Assembly: GCA_963835855.1 (NCBI GenBank)
Contig: CAWIHA010000021.1
Coordinates: 62,001-126,000 of the forward strand
DNA from: CAWIHA01 sp963835855
Lineage (GTDB): Bacteria > Acidobacteriota > Terriglobia > Bryobacterales > Bryobacteraceae
DNA length: 64,000 bases
Reading direction: 5' to 3'
Positions 16,660-25,166 of the stretch are shown here, in pieces. Within the stretch, counting starts at the first letter, position 1. Every line of letters begins with the position of its first letter. The notes below the pieces were generated by a model that searched no databases, was not told the DNA's origin, and was given only the letters and a program-made list of their open reading frames with translations. Made by a program: the position numbers and the translations under genes.

Positions 16660-16824
16660 TTCCGATTCTCAAGTTAACACGAAACCCGCCGCCGAAACGC
16701 GAAAGGTGCGTAGTGGAGCGATTTTGAAGTCTGCCCCCGGCGCTTGAGACTCTTGTCCCCGGCGCTCCGATGCTCCGTACGGGCGGGTGTCCCCGGCGCG
16801 GATTCTTTTTGTGCTGAAGTGATC

Positions 16825-16833
16825 TGTTATACT
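16825..16833 (+). promoter_or_regulatory. extended -10 promoter upstream of the triple-PAS kinase
   Basis: TGT-TATACT at 16825-16833 is an extended -10 (TGnTATACT, 5 of 6) with a poor -35. Initiation near 16840 leaves a leader of about 55 nt before the kinase start. Just upstream, 16730-16800, three copies of a (T)G(T/C)CCCCGGCGC phrase recur. Confidence 0.4.
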
Positions 16834-16894
16834 CCTAATCCAGGTCAGGCTCCGCCCGGCTTGAGGGACGGTGATTCAGAAGGAGGGATGCCCG

Positions 16895-19273
16895 ATGCCG
16901 GCCACGGAACGCTCTCCTGAAGGTTGGCGCGGGGGTTTGCACCCACTCGATCCCGGTCTTGCCCGCCCGGGTGTCAGAGAATACCTGGCGGCCGTTTTGA
17001 CGGTGGGCGCCGCAGTTCTCATCCGGACCGCGCTCGATCCCCTCCTCCAGAGCCAAGGGCCACTCCTGGTGTTTGTTCTGTCAGTCTTGGGGGCTGCGCT
17101 TTACGGCGGCTTTCTTGCAGGAGTTGCAGCCACCGGTCTCTCTATCCTGGCTATCGATTTCTTCTTCATGGAGCCCCGGTTCTCTCTTGCCTTGCACGAC
17201 ACCTCGGAGCTTGCGGCGTTGGGGTTGTTCGCAGTGGTGGGCACAGCGGCCAGCATTCTGGTTGACAAACTCCGTCGAGCCAATCGAGCCGTGTTGGACC
17301 GCCAAAGGCAGCTTGATCTGGCGGCGAAGGTGCACGCGGCTTCCCTTTACGCTCGAAGCCTCATCGAAGCCAGCCTGGACCCGCTGGTGACGATTAGCCC
17401 CGAGGGCAAGATCACCGACGTCAACAAGGCGACGGAACTCGTCACGGGCGTCCAGCGTGAGCGTTTGATTGGGACCAATTTTTCCGGCTACTTCACCGAA
17501 CCGCAGAAAGCGGAGGAAGGCTACCACAAGGTCCTCTCGGAGGGGCAGGTCCAGCATTATCCTTTGACAATTCGCCACATCTCCGGCAGCACCACAGACG
17601 TGCACTACAATGCAACCGTCTATCGCGACGAAGCCGGGCGGGTCCAGGGCGTATTCGCGGCAGCGAGGGATGTGATGGAGCACAAGCGCATGGAGGAGCA
17701 ACTGCGCGTCACCTCGCTTTACGCTCGAAGCCTCATCGAAGCCAGCCTGGACCCGCTGGTGACGATTAGTCCCGAGGGCAAGATCACCGACGTTAACAAG
17801 GCGACGGAACTCGTCACGGGCGTCCAGCGTGGGCGGCTGATTGGGACCAATTTCTCCGGCTACTTCACCGAACCACAGAAAGCGGAAGAAGGCTATCACA
17901 AGGTCCTCTCCGAGGGCATGGTCCGCGACTACCCGCTGACGATCCGCCACATTTCCGGCAGCACCACCGACGTGCTCTACCACGCGACCGTCTATCGCGA
18001 CGAAGCCGGACGGGTCCAGGGCGTGTTCGCCGCCGCCCGCGACGTGACCGAGCGGAAGCGGATGGAGGAAAAGCTGCGCGTCGCCTCGCTCTACGCGCGC
18101 AGCCTGATCGAGGCCAGCCTGGACCCGCTGGTCACCATCAGCCCCGACGGTAAGGTGACGGACGTGAACGAAGCGACCGAACTGGTCACCGGGGTCGAAC
18201 GCGAGCGGCTGATTGGAACCAATTTCTCCGGCTACTTCACCGAACCACAGAAAGCGGAAGAAGGCTACCACAAGGTCCTCTCAGAGGGCATGGTCCGCGA
18301 CTACCCGCTGACCATCCGCCACGTTTCCGGCAGCACCACCGACGTGCTCTATAACGCGACCGTCTACCGCGACGAAGCCGGGCAGGTGCAGGGCGTGTTC
18401 GCGGTCGCCCGCGACGTGACCGAGCGGAAGCGCGCCGAAGCCGAACTGGCCCGGTACCGCGACCACTTGGAAGAGCTCGTCCGGCAGCGCACGGGCGAGC
18501 TCGAAGCGGCAAATATCCACTTACGGCGTATGACTACGGAACTGGCCCGTTCGAACCAGGAACTGGAGCAATTCGCTTATGTGGCCTCGCACGATTTGCA
18601 AGAGCCGCTGCGGGCTGTGACCGGCTACCTCGGCCTGCTCGAACAGCAGTTTGGAAGCAAGCTCGACGACAACGGCCGGCACCACATCGCAGGCGCCTCT
18701 CAGGGCGCCGCGCGCATGCATACGCTCATCACCGACCTGCTGACTCTCTCGCGTGTGGGGACCCGGAGCCAAGCCTTTCAAGCGGCCGACCTCAACACCG
18801 CCGTCGACCAGGCGCTGGATGGCCTGCGCGCGAGCGTAAAGGAAACCGGCGCCAAGATTACCTGCGATCCGCTGCCGACCCTCCGCGTGGATGCCGGCCA
18901 CATGGCCCAGCTCTTCCAGAACCTGATCGGCAATGCCCTCAAGTTCCGCGGTAAGCGGGCCCCGGAAATCTACATCGGCGCCCGGCAGCAGCCGGGCCAA
19001 TGGGTCCTGGCGGTGCGCGATAACGGCATCGGCATCGAGCCGCAATACTTCGAGCGCATTTTCCTGATTTTTCAGCGGCTGCATACCCGCAAACAGTATC
19101 CCGGCACCGGCATCGGCTTGGCCATCTGCAAGAAGATTGTCGAGCGCCACGGCGGCACGATCTGGGTCGAGTCCGAAGCCGGCCAGGGATCGACTTTTTA
19201 CTTCACCATTCCAAGTGAGGACCTGCATGGAGAATCCAAAAATTGTGAACCCCTATCTCGGCCGTCCCATTGA
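16895..19273 (+). CDS. membrane histidine kinase with DUF4118 and three tandem PAS domains
   Basis: A 792-residue kinase. The ATG at 16895 has an ideal SD (AAGGAGG, 16880-16886); an upstream GTG at 16871 lacks one. Residues about 20-135 form four TM helices of the DUF4118 (KdpD-type) sensor region. Three near-identical PAS domains of exactly 124 residues each follow, every one containing ARSLIEASLDPLVTISP and TNFSGYFTEPQKAEEGYHK. A short coiled coil leads to a HisKA with YVASHDLQEPLRAV and a HATPase domain with PGTGIGLAICKK, of the phytochrome-related kind. It overlaps the following response regulator by 47 bp. Confidence 0.93.
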   Translation: MPATERSPEGWRGGLHPLDPGLARPGVREYLAAVLTVGAAVLIRTALDPLLQSQGPLLVFVLSVLGAALYGGFLAGVAATGLSILAIDFFFMEPRFSLALHDTSELAALGLFAVVGTAASILVDKLRRANRAVLDRQRQLDLAAKVHAASLYARSLIEASLDPLVTISPEGKITDVNKATELVTGVQRERLIGTNFSGYFTEPQKAEEGYHKVLSEGQVQHYPLTIRHISGSTTDVHYNATVYRDEAGRVQGVFAAARDVMEHKRMEEQLRVTSLYARSLIEASLDPLVTISPEGKITDVNKATELVTGVQRGRLIGTNFSGYFTEPQKAEEGYHKVLSEGMVRDYPLTIRHISGSTTDVLYHATVYRDEAGRVQGVFAAARDVTERKRMEEKLRVASLYARSLIEASLDPLVTISPDGKVTDVNEATELVTGVERERLIGTNFSGYFTEPQKAEEGYHKVLSEGMVRDYPLTIRHVSGSTTDVLYNATVYRDEAGQVQGVFAVARDVTERKRAEAELARYRDHLEELVRQRTGELEAANIHLRRMTTELARSNQELEQFAYVASHDLQEPLRAVTGYLGLLEQQFGSKLDDNGRHHIAGASQGAARMHTLITDLLTLSRVGTRSQAFQAADLNTAVDQALDGLRASVKETGAKITCDPLPTLRVDAGHMAQLFQNLIGNALKFRGKRAPEIYIGARQQPGQWVLAVRDNGIGIEPQYFERIFLIFQRLHTRKQYPGTGIGLAICKKIVERHGGTIWVESEAGQGSTFYFTIPSEDLHGESKNCEPLSRPSH
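17345..18460 (+). repeat. three tandem 372-bp repeats encoding PAS domains
   Basis: The codon for Tyr of SLYARSL recurs at 17348, 17720 and 18092, a strict 372-bp period. Repeat 2 is a mosaic: its 5' half is nearly identical to repeat 1 and its 3' half to repeat 3, which suggests recombination or gene conversion after duplication. Confidence 0.9.
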
Positions 19274-19691
19274 AATCCTGCTGGTGGAAGACAGCCCCAG
19301 CGATACCGACCTGACCGTGGCGGCGCTGGCCGCTGCGAAAGTGTGCAATCGCCTCAGCGTCGTCGAAGACGGCGTGCAAGCGATGGAGTTCCTGCGCCAT
19401 GAGGGCGATTACGCCCAGGCGCCCCGGCCCGATCTGATCCTGCTGGATCTGAATCTGCCGCGCAAGGACGGCCGGGAAGTGCTGGCGGAAATTAAGGCGG
19501 ATGAGAAGCTCAGAACCATTCCCGTGGTGGTGCTGACCAGCTCGCAGGCGGAACGGGACGTGCTCCAAGTCTATGCCCTCCAGGCCAGTTGCTACGTCAC
19601 CAAGCCCGTTGGTTTCGAGCAGTTTCTGGAGGTCGTCAAAGCCGTCGAAGGTTTCTGGCTTACCGTCGTCAAGCTGCCTCCGGGCAAGTGA
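19227..19691 (+). CDS. single-domain response regulator (Rcp1-like)
   Basis: A 154-residue CheY-like receiver. MENPKIVNPYLGRPIEILLVEDSPSDTDL gives the acidic pocket (ED); LILLDLNLPRKDG carries the phosphoacceptor Asp; VVVLTSS and YVTKPVGFEQF supply the Thr/Ser and Lys. This is the Rcp1 type usually paired with phytochrome-like kinases, and it follows exactly such a kinase. The chosen start at 19227 lies inside the end of the kinase gene (47-bp overlap). It has no output domain, so it probably relays phosphate to the next protein. It overlaps the next start by GTGA. Confidence 0.92.
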   Translation: MENPKIVNPYLGRPIEILLVEDSPSDTDLTVAALAAAKVCNRLSVVEDGVQAMEFLRHEGDYAQAPRPDLILLDLNLPRKDGREVLAEIKADEKLRTIPVVVLTSSQAERDVLQVYALQASCYVTKPVGFEQFLEVVKAVEGFWLTVVKLPPGK

Positions 19692-21253
19692 GCAAGCCGT
19701 TGAACACCGCGATCAACATCCTGCTGGTCGAAGACAGCCCGTCCGACGCCGACGTGCTGCAACAGACCCTGCAACAAGCTGGCGCGGGCCGTTTTCAGTT
19801 CACCTGGGTGGAGCGCCTTGGCGACGCCCTCGCGCGGCTGCGGGAGGAAGCCTTCGATGTGCTGCTGCTGGACCTATCCTTACCGGACAGTTCCGGGCCG
19901 GAAACCTTCCGGCGCGCGCAGAAGGCGGCGCGCGGCTTGCCCATCGTGGTGTTGACCGGCGTTAACGACGAAAGCGTTGGCCTCGCCGCAGTCCGCGAAG
20001 GCGTGCAGGACTATCTGGTGAAGGGCCAAGCCGACGGCCAGCAGATCGCGCGGGCCATCCGGTACGCGGTTGGCCGGGCGCGTGCCGAAGAGCAACTGCG
20101 CCTGGCGCAGAAGATGGAGAGCGTTGGGCTGCTGGCGGCCGGCGTCGCGCACGACTTCAACAACCTGCTCACCAGCATCATGGGCAATGCGAGCATGCTG
20201 CGGGAGGAAGTGCTTGAGGAAAGCTTGGACAAGCTCGACGCGGTGATCCTGGCGGCGGAAAAGGCGGCCGATCTCACGCGGCAGTTGCTGGCCTACGCAG
20301 GCAAAGGCCGCATCGTAGTTGAGAACGTGAATTTCTCCCGTGTTGTCCGCGACATCGCGCAGCTGCTGTGTGCGTCTATCCCGAAGAAAATGAACCTCAA
20401 GCTGGCGCTGAAGCCGGACCTGCCCGGAGTCGAGGCGGATCGTGGCCAGCTGCAGCAGATTGTGATGAACCTGGTCATCAACGGCGCGGAGGCGATCGGA
20501 GCGGATCAAATTGGAACAGTGACGATTACCACCGGGACCCAGGAGGTTTCCCAAGCCGATCACATCGCCGACGAGGTCACTGGCCGCTTGCTGGCGCCGG
20601 GGAACTATGTCCGCCTTGAGGTTGCGGACACCGGCTGCGGGATGGATAGCGAGATCCGCGGAAAAATCTTCGATCCGTTCTTCACGACGAAGTTCATGGG
20701 CCGCGGCTTGGGACTGGCGGCGGTGGCGGGTATCGTTCAAGCGCACCGCGGTGCGATTCAGCTCGATACTGCGCCGGGGAAGGGCGCCACATTTCGGGTG
20801 TTTCTCCCCGCCGGGGCGCCTCCGGCCGCCTGGCAGCGGCAAGGGCCGCAACTGGAAATGCGCGGCACTGCAACCGTTCTTGTAGTCGACGATGAGGCCG
20901 GGATCCGCTACCTAGTCCGGGAGGCGCTCGAGCGGTGCGGATATAGGGTGCTGGTTGCGGGCGACGGCCGGGAGGCGCTTCGGATTTTCGAGGAAAACGC
21001 CGGGGACATCGGCGCCGTTCTGCTGGATCTCAAGATGCCCGTGATGGGCGGCGACGAGGTGATCGATGTGCTGAAGAGCCGGAACGCGGACCTCAGGGTG
21101 ATTGTCATGAGCGGCTACAGCGGATCGGAGGTTATGAAGACGTTCGCCGACAAAGGCGTTTCCGGCTACCTGCAAAAGCCATTCACGGCAACCCGGCTGG
21201 CCGAGGAACTGAACGCGGTTCTGACCGCTGGAAGCGCCAAGGGACCCGATTAG
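19688..21253 (+). CDS. hybrid receiver-histidine kinase-receiver protein
   Basis: A 521-residue phosphorelay protein starting with GTG at 19688, overlapping the previous stop. An N-terminal receiver (about 1-125) has VEDSPSDAD, LLLDLSLPDSSG and VKGQADG, where the usual KP is KG. The central HisKA has GVAHDFNNLLTSIMGN, with His followed by DFNN as in cytosolic kinases, and the HATPase has RGLGLAAVAGIV. The C-terminal receiver (about 400-521) has VVDDEAGIR, LLDLKMPVMGG and LQKPF, with all catalytic residues. No TM segment is visible. It probably forms the second stage of the relay begun by the upstream kinase and regulator. Confidence 0.93.
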   Translation: MSKPLNTAINILLVEDSPSDADVLQQTLQQAGAGRFQFTWVERLGDALARLREEAFDVLLLDLSLPDSSGPETFRRAQKAARGLPIVVLTGVNDESVGLAAVREGVQDYLVKGQADGQQIARAIRYAVGRARAEEQLRLAQKMESVGLLAAGVAHDFNNLLTSIMGNASMLREEVLEESLDKLDAVILAAEKAADLTRQLLAYAGKGRIVVENVNFSRVVRDIAQLLCASIPKKMNLKLALKPDLPGVEADRGQLQQIVMNLVINGAEAIGADQIGTVTITTGTQEVSQADHIADEVTGRLLAPGNYVRLEVADTGCGMDSEIRGKIFDPFFTTKFMGRGLGLAAVAGIVQAHRGAIQLDTAPGKGATFRVFLPAGAPPAAWQRQGPQLEMRGTATVLVVDDEAGIRYLVREALERCGYRVLVAGDGREALRIFEENAGDIGAVLLDLKMPVMGGDEVIDVLKSRNADLRVIVMSGYSGSEVMKTFADKGVSGYLQKPFTATRLAEELNAVLTAGSAKGPD

Positions 21254-21274
21254 AGCCAGGTCTCCGAATTCTCT

Positions 21275-21346
21275 TGAGACCGCTCCCTCACGGTCGCGGC
21301 TCCGAACTGGTGAGACCGCTCGCTGACGCTCGCGGCTTGGAACTGA
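21275..21346. repeat. two tandem 36-bp GC-rich repeats
   Basis: Copies at 21275-21310 and 21311-21346 share TGAGACCGCTC-CT-ACG-TCGCGGCT--GAACTG. A diverged relative with one extra base recurs at 37554-37578. It sits between the convergent kinase and speA genes, with no T-run or clean hairpin. Confidence 0.6.
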
Positions 21347-21366
21347 GCGCTAGATTGACGAAGCCC

Positions 21367-23313
21367 CTACCGCTCGTGCCCGTCTTCCAAGTAGGTATAG
21401 CCGTGCAGGCCCTCTTCGTAGAAGCGCAGCAGGCGGCCTGACTCCTCGTAACCGATCTTGCCCTCGCGCAGCGCAGACTCTACGTCCTGGCGGAAGTGCG
21501 ATAGCAGGCTGTCGGCCTTGAACTCCACGTAATCGAGCACCTCGCGCACGGTGTCGCCCTTGATGACGTTGTCGAGAACGATCTCGCCGTTGTCGTTCAG
21601 GCTCACGTGGACCGCATTGGTGTCGCCGAGCAGGTTGTGGAGGTCGCCGAGGATTTCCTGGTAAGCGCCGATGAGGAACGCGCCCAAGTAATATTCCTGT
21701 CCGTTAAAGGAGTGCAGCGGCAGCGTACGCTTTACGTCGCGGCGATCGATGAATTGGTCGATCTTGCCGTCGGAATCGCAAGAGATATCGCCCAGGACGG
21801 CGTTGCGGGTGGGGCGCTCCTCCAGCCGGTGGATCGGCATGATCGGGAACAACTGCTTGATGGCCCAGCTATCGGGCATGCTTTGGAAGATCGAGAAGTT
21901 GCAGAAGTACGTATCTGAGAGCATCGCATCGAGGCCCTCAAACTCCTCGGGGAAGTACTCGAGGCCGGCGGCGAGCCGCTGGATTTTTCGGCACAGGGCC
22001 CAGTAAAGGTTCTCGGCCAGCGCGCGCTGATCGAGCGGCAGGTAGCCGAGGCTGAACAGGTTCAGCGCTTGGTCGAGCGCCTGTTGCGCGTCGTGGAAAG
22101 CCTCGAGCAAGTTTTTGGCGCTCAGCGAGCGATGTGTCTCCTGGAGATCGATGAGGGGTTGCTCGGCTTCGGGCGGGACCTCCGGCGGCGGCTCCTGCTC
22201 GCCGAAGCCGCTCACGCCCAGCACATTGAATACGAGCATGCTGTGGTAGGCGACCGCCGCGCGGCCGCTCTCGGAAATGATGGTCGGGTGCGGCACGCCA
22301 GCCTCGTCGCAGGCGTTCTGCACGTGGTAGACCACGTCGTTGGCGTACTCTTGCAGCGTGTAATTGACGCTGGACTCGAAATCGGTCTGCGAGCCATCGT
22401 AATCGATGCCGAGGCCGCCACCCACGTCCAGATACTTGAGGCCGGAGCCGGCGCGCGCCAGCTCGGCATAGATCCGCACGCCTTCGATCACCGCGGCCTT
22501 GATGTGGCGGATGTTGGTGATCTGGCTGCCTAAGTGGAAGTGGAGCAGCTCCAGGCAATCTGCCATGCCAAGCGCCTTGAGCTGGTCGAGCGCCCGCACG
22601 GCTTCGCTGACCGTAAGGCCGAACTTCGAGCGGTACCCGCCTGAAGACCTCCAGCGGCCCGAGCCGCGGCTGGCGAGCTTGAGGCGCAACCCGATCCGGG
22701 GACGGACGCCGATGCGCTGGGCGTGCGAAGTGACCAAGTCGAGCTCAGTATATTTCTCGACCACGGTGGTGATCTGCCGGCCAATCTTGGTGGCCAGCAT
22801 CACCATCTCGATGTACTCGTCGTCCTTGAAGCCGTTGCAGATGATGGGTGTGTCATTATCGGCGACGGCCAGCACCGCCAGCAGCTCGGGCTTCGAGCCG
22901 GCTTCGAGACCGAACTTGTATGGCCGGCCGAACTTGAAGACCTCTTCGACCACCTGCCGCTGCTGATTGACCTTGATCGGGTAAACGCAGGAGTATCCGC
23001 CGCGATAACCGTGCTCAGCGATGGCAGCCTGGAACGCCGCATGGATCTCGCTCAAACGGTGCCGCAGGATCTCGGCGAATCGGATCAGGATGGGCAGTGA
23101 GATGCCACGCAGTACAAGCGTATCGACGAGCTCTTTGAGATCAATCGCGCGCGCCGAATCCTTGGAAGGATGAATCCAAAGGTGCCCGTTCGAGCCTACC
23201 GAAAAATAGCCCTTGCCCCAACTGGCGACATCGTACAGCTCGCTGGCATCCGCCGTAGTCCAGCGCTCCGCCGGCTCGCGCAACGCCACGCTCTCCGAGA
23301 CCTTAACGCTCAA
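21367..23313 (-). CDS. speA: biosynthetic arginine decarboxylase
   Basis: PLP-dependent decarboxylation of arginine to agmatine, first step of the ADC route to putrescine and spermidine. Length 648 residues is usual for SpeA. YPIKVNQQR carries the PLP Lys, GGGLGIDYDGS binds the phosphate, and CNFSIFQSMPDSWAI carries the catalytic Cys of the second active-site half. LELLHFHLGSQITNIR and SEKGR-like ISESGRA are also typical. A good SD (AGGGAGGG) precedes the ATG at 23313. No agmatinase or agmatine deiminase lies next to it. Confidence 0.96.
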   Translation of the reverse strand: MSVKVSESVALREPAERWTTADASELYDVASWGKGYFSVGSNGHLWIHPSKDSARAIDLKELVDTLVLRGISLPILIRFAEILRHRLSEIHAAFQAAIAEHGYRGGYSCVYPIKVNQQRQVVEEVFKFGRPYKFGLEAGSKPELLAVLAVADNDTPIICNGFKDDEYIEMVMLATKIGRQITTVVEKYTELDLVTSHAQRIGVRPRIGLRLKLASRGSGRWRSSGGYRSKFGLTVSEAVRALDQLKALGMADCLELLHFHLGSQITNIRHIKAAVIEGVRIYAELARAGSGLKYLDVGGGLGIDYDGSQTDFESSVNYTLQEYANDVVYHVQNACDEAGVPHPTIISESGRAAVAYHSMLVFNVLGVSGFGEQEPPPEVPPEAEQPLIDLQETHRSLSAKNLLEAFHDAQQALDQALNLFSLGYLPLDQRALAENLYWALCRKIQRLAAGLEYFPEEFEGLDAMLSDTYFCNFSIFQSMPDSWAIKQLFPIMPIHRLEERPTRNAVLGDISCDSDGKIDQFIDRRDVKRTLPLHSFNGQEYYLGAFLIGAYQEILGDLHNLLGDTNAVHVSLNDNGEIVLDNVIKGDTVREVLDYVEFKADSLLSHFRQDVESALREGKIGYEESGRLLRFYEEGLHGYTYLEDGHER

Positions 23314-23439
23314 TGTGAACCCTCCCTGAAATTCAAGTTTCTACCGAAAACCTCTGGGGGGCAAGTAAAAATCGCGATTTATCTTTATGGAAGACGCGGC
23401 GGCAGCAGGGGCGGTTAACAGGATTTCGCGCCGGCGGCT

Positions 23440-24498
23440 TCAGTTGAGGGAAGCCCAGCGGCCCGGCACCGCCCGGGAGCACGATGGGCAGCGCCTTTCG
23501 GCCGTGATGCGGTAATCGAGGATCCGATACCCGCGGCGGCGGACCAAGCGCTCGCCGCAGCCTGCGCACACCGTATCCTCGAGCCCGCCGACTGCGCCGG
23601 GAAGGTTCCCCGCGTAGACGTAATCGAGCCCGGCGCGCCGCCCGATTTCAGCCGCGCGGAGCAGATCTTCGGGAGCGGTGTTGGGCGGGCCGGTCATGTT
23701 GTAGTCCTTGTGGAACGCGGTGACGTGCCAAGGAATGTCCCTGGAGATGCCGGCAAGGAACTCAGCGATGGCGCGCAACTCGGTGTCCGAGTCGTTGAAG
23801 CCGGGAATCACCAGCGTTACGACCTCGAGCCAGAACCCCATGGCGTGAATGCGGCGCAGGCTGTCGAGGACCGGCTCCAGGCGGCCGCCCAACTGGCGGT
23901 AGTGGCGGTCGTCAAAGCTTTTCAGATCGACTTTATAAAGGTCCACCCAGGGGCGCAGATACTCGAGCACTTGCGGGGTCGCATTGCCGTTCGACACAAA
24001 ACCGGTGAGCAGGCCGGCAGCGCGGGCCTGCTTGAAAACCTCGACCGACCATTCGGCGGTGATCAACGGCTCATTGTACGTGCTGACGACGACCTGGGCG
24101 CCGAGCTCGACCGCGCTTCCGATAAGTGCTTCCGGCGTGGTGCGCCTGAGCGGGGACACCGCGACGGGGTCGCGCAGCGCCTGCAACGTCACCCAGTTCT
24201 GGCAATAGGAGCAGTGCAGGTCGCACCCCAGCATCCCGAAGCTGAAAGCCAGCGCGCCGGGGCGGACGTGGAAGAACGGTTTCTTCTCGATCGGGTCCGC
24301 TTGCACGCCAGCGACGTAGCCCCAGGGGACATAGAGCTTCCCACCTGAGTTGAACCGGACTTTGCAAACGCCTGCCTGGCCTTCGAAGATCGGGCAGCAA
24401 TGCCCGCAGGCGAAACAGCGGATGCGGCGCTCGTCCAGAGGTTCCCAGAGAGCGCCCTCGCGGGTGTTTTCAGCGAGAATCTGGGCCAGGTGGGACAT
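23440..24498 (-). CDS. amrS: AmmeMemoRadiSam-system radical SAM enzyme
   Basis: A 352-residue PflA-like radical SAM protein. An N-terminal zinc- or Fe-S-like region has CFACGHCC and CKVRFN; the SAM motif is CDLHCSYC, followed by STYNEP and VDLYKVDLKSF as in AmrS. The C-terminus adds CAGCGERL and CPSC, a rubredoxin-like zinc ribbon. AmrS usually accompanies Memo and AMMECR1 proteins, which are not in this window. A ferredoxin gene in the same orientation lies 129 bp upstream and could supply electrons. The natural substrate is unsettled. Confidence 0.9.
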   Translation of the reverse strand: MSHLAQILAENTREGALWEPLDERRIRCFACGHCCPIFEGQAGVCKVRFNSGGKLYVPWGYVAGVQADPIEKKPFFHVRPGALAFSFGMLGCDLHCSYCQNWVTLQALRDPVAVSPLRRTTPEALIGSAVELGAQVVVSTYNEPLITAEWSVEVFKQARAAGLLTGFVSNGNATPQVLEYLRPWVDLYKVDLKSFDDRHYRQLGGRLEPVLDSLRRIHAMGFWLEVVTLVIPGFNDSDTELRAIAEFLAGISRDIPWHVTAFHKDYNMTGPPNTAPEDLLRAAEIGRRAGLDYVYAGNLPGAVGGLEDTVCAGCGERLVRRRGYRILDYRITAERRCPSCSRAVPGRWASLN

Positions 24499-24627
24499 CC
24501 GATGCTTCTGCTTTTATGGTAACGCCGGGGAGAGAAAGAGATCGCAGGACCTAAGGCGTGGATCGTGATTGGCGGTGGCGCCTCTCGAAGACGGCGCACC
24601 GCCCACAATCTGCGATTTGCAACCCAC

Positions 24628-24882
24628 CTATTTGCCGAAGTACGCGGCGTTATCGGCGGCGAAATGCTCGAAGCCGGCTGGCAGCTCGTCCAGCACGTAG
24701 ATCGAGTTTGTCGGGCAGACCGGCACACAGGCGCCACAATCGATGCAGCCCTCGGGATCGATTGTCAGATGCTTGACCTCATCGAACTTGGGCTCGCCCT
24801 TCTTGGGATGAATGCAATCGACAGGGCAGGCCTCGATGCAGAGTTCGTCTTTGGTGCAGGTATCAGTGATGACGTACGCCAT
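24628..24882 (-). CDS. 7Fe/8Fe-type ferredoxin
   Basis: An 84-residue two-cluster ferredoxin. First set: C9, C15, C19 plus C23 (CTKDELCIEACPVDC), spaced as in Azotobacter-type 3Fe/4Fe proteins; second set CIDCGACVPVCP binds a 4Fe-4S cluster. It is a soluble low-potential electron carrier. The gene follows a 269-bp divergent region shared with the glucan phosphorylase and may donate electrons to the AmrS encoded downstream (inference). Confidence 0.93.
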   Translation of the reverse strand: MAYVITDTCTKDELCIEACPVDCIHPKKGEPKFDEVKHLTIDPEGCIDCGACVPVCPTNSIYVLDELPAGFEHFAADNAAYFGK

Positions 24883-25166
24883 GAAACAGGTTCTCCTAAA
24901 AGCGAAGTATGCAAGTTTGGGACCAACTGAGCTGAGCCGGCTTCATGAATCCTGGAAACGGGCCGAAACTGCTCAGAACAAAGCGCGGGATGCGCGTCAG
25001 GCTGCTTCGTGAGACCGATTCCGCGAGACCGCACGCCGCAAAACGTTCATTCTATCGCAAGCCCAAAGCCCGGTGACGCCTGCCCAGGGGCGCCAGATCT
25101 GTCGTGTCCCGAATGAAGCGCCAATATCCCCAGATCTCTGGTATCTTGTAGTTGACCGCACAGCTC

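Noticed and set aside
23440..24882. A complete AmmeMemoRadiSam locus
   Set aside because: Only the radical SAM enzyme and a ferredoxin are present; no Memo or AMMECR1 coding sequence was found in the window.
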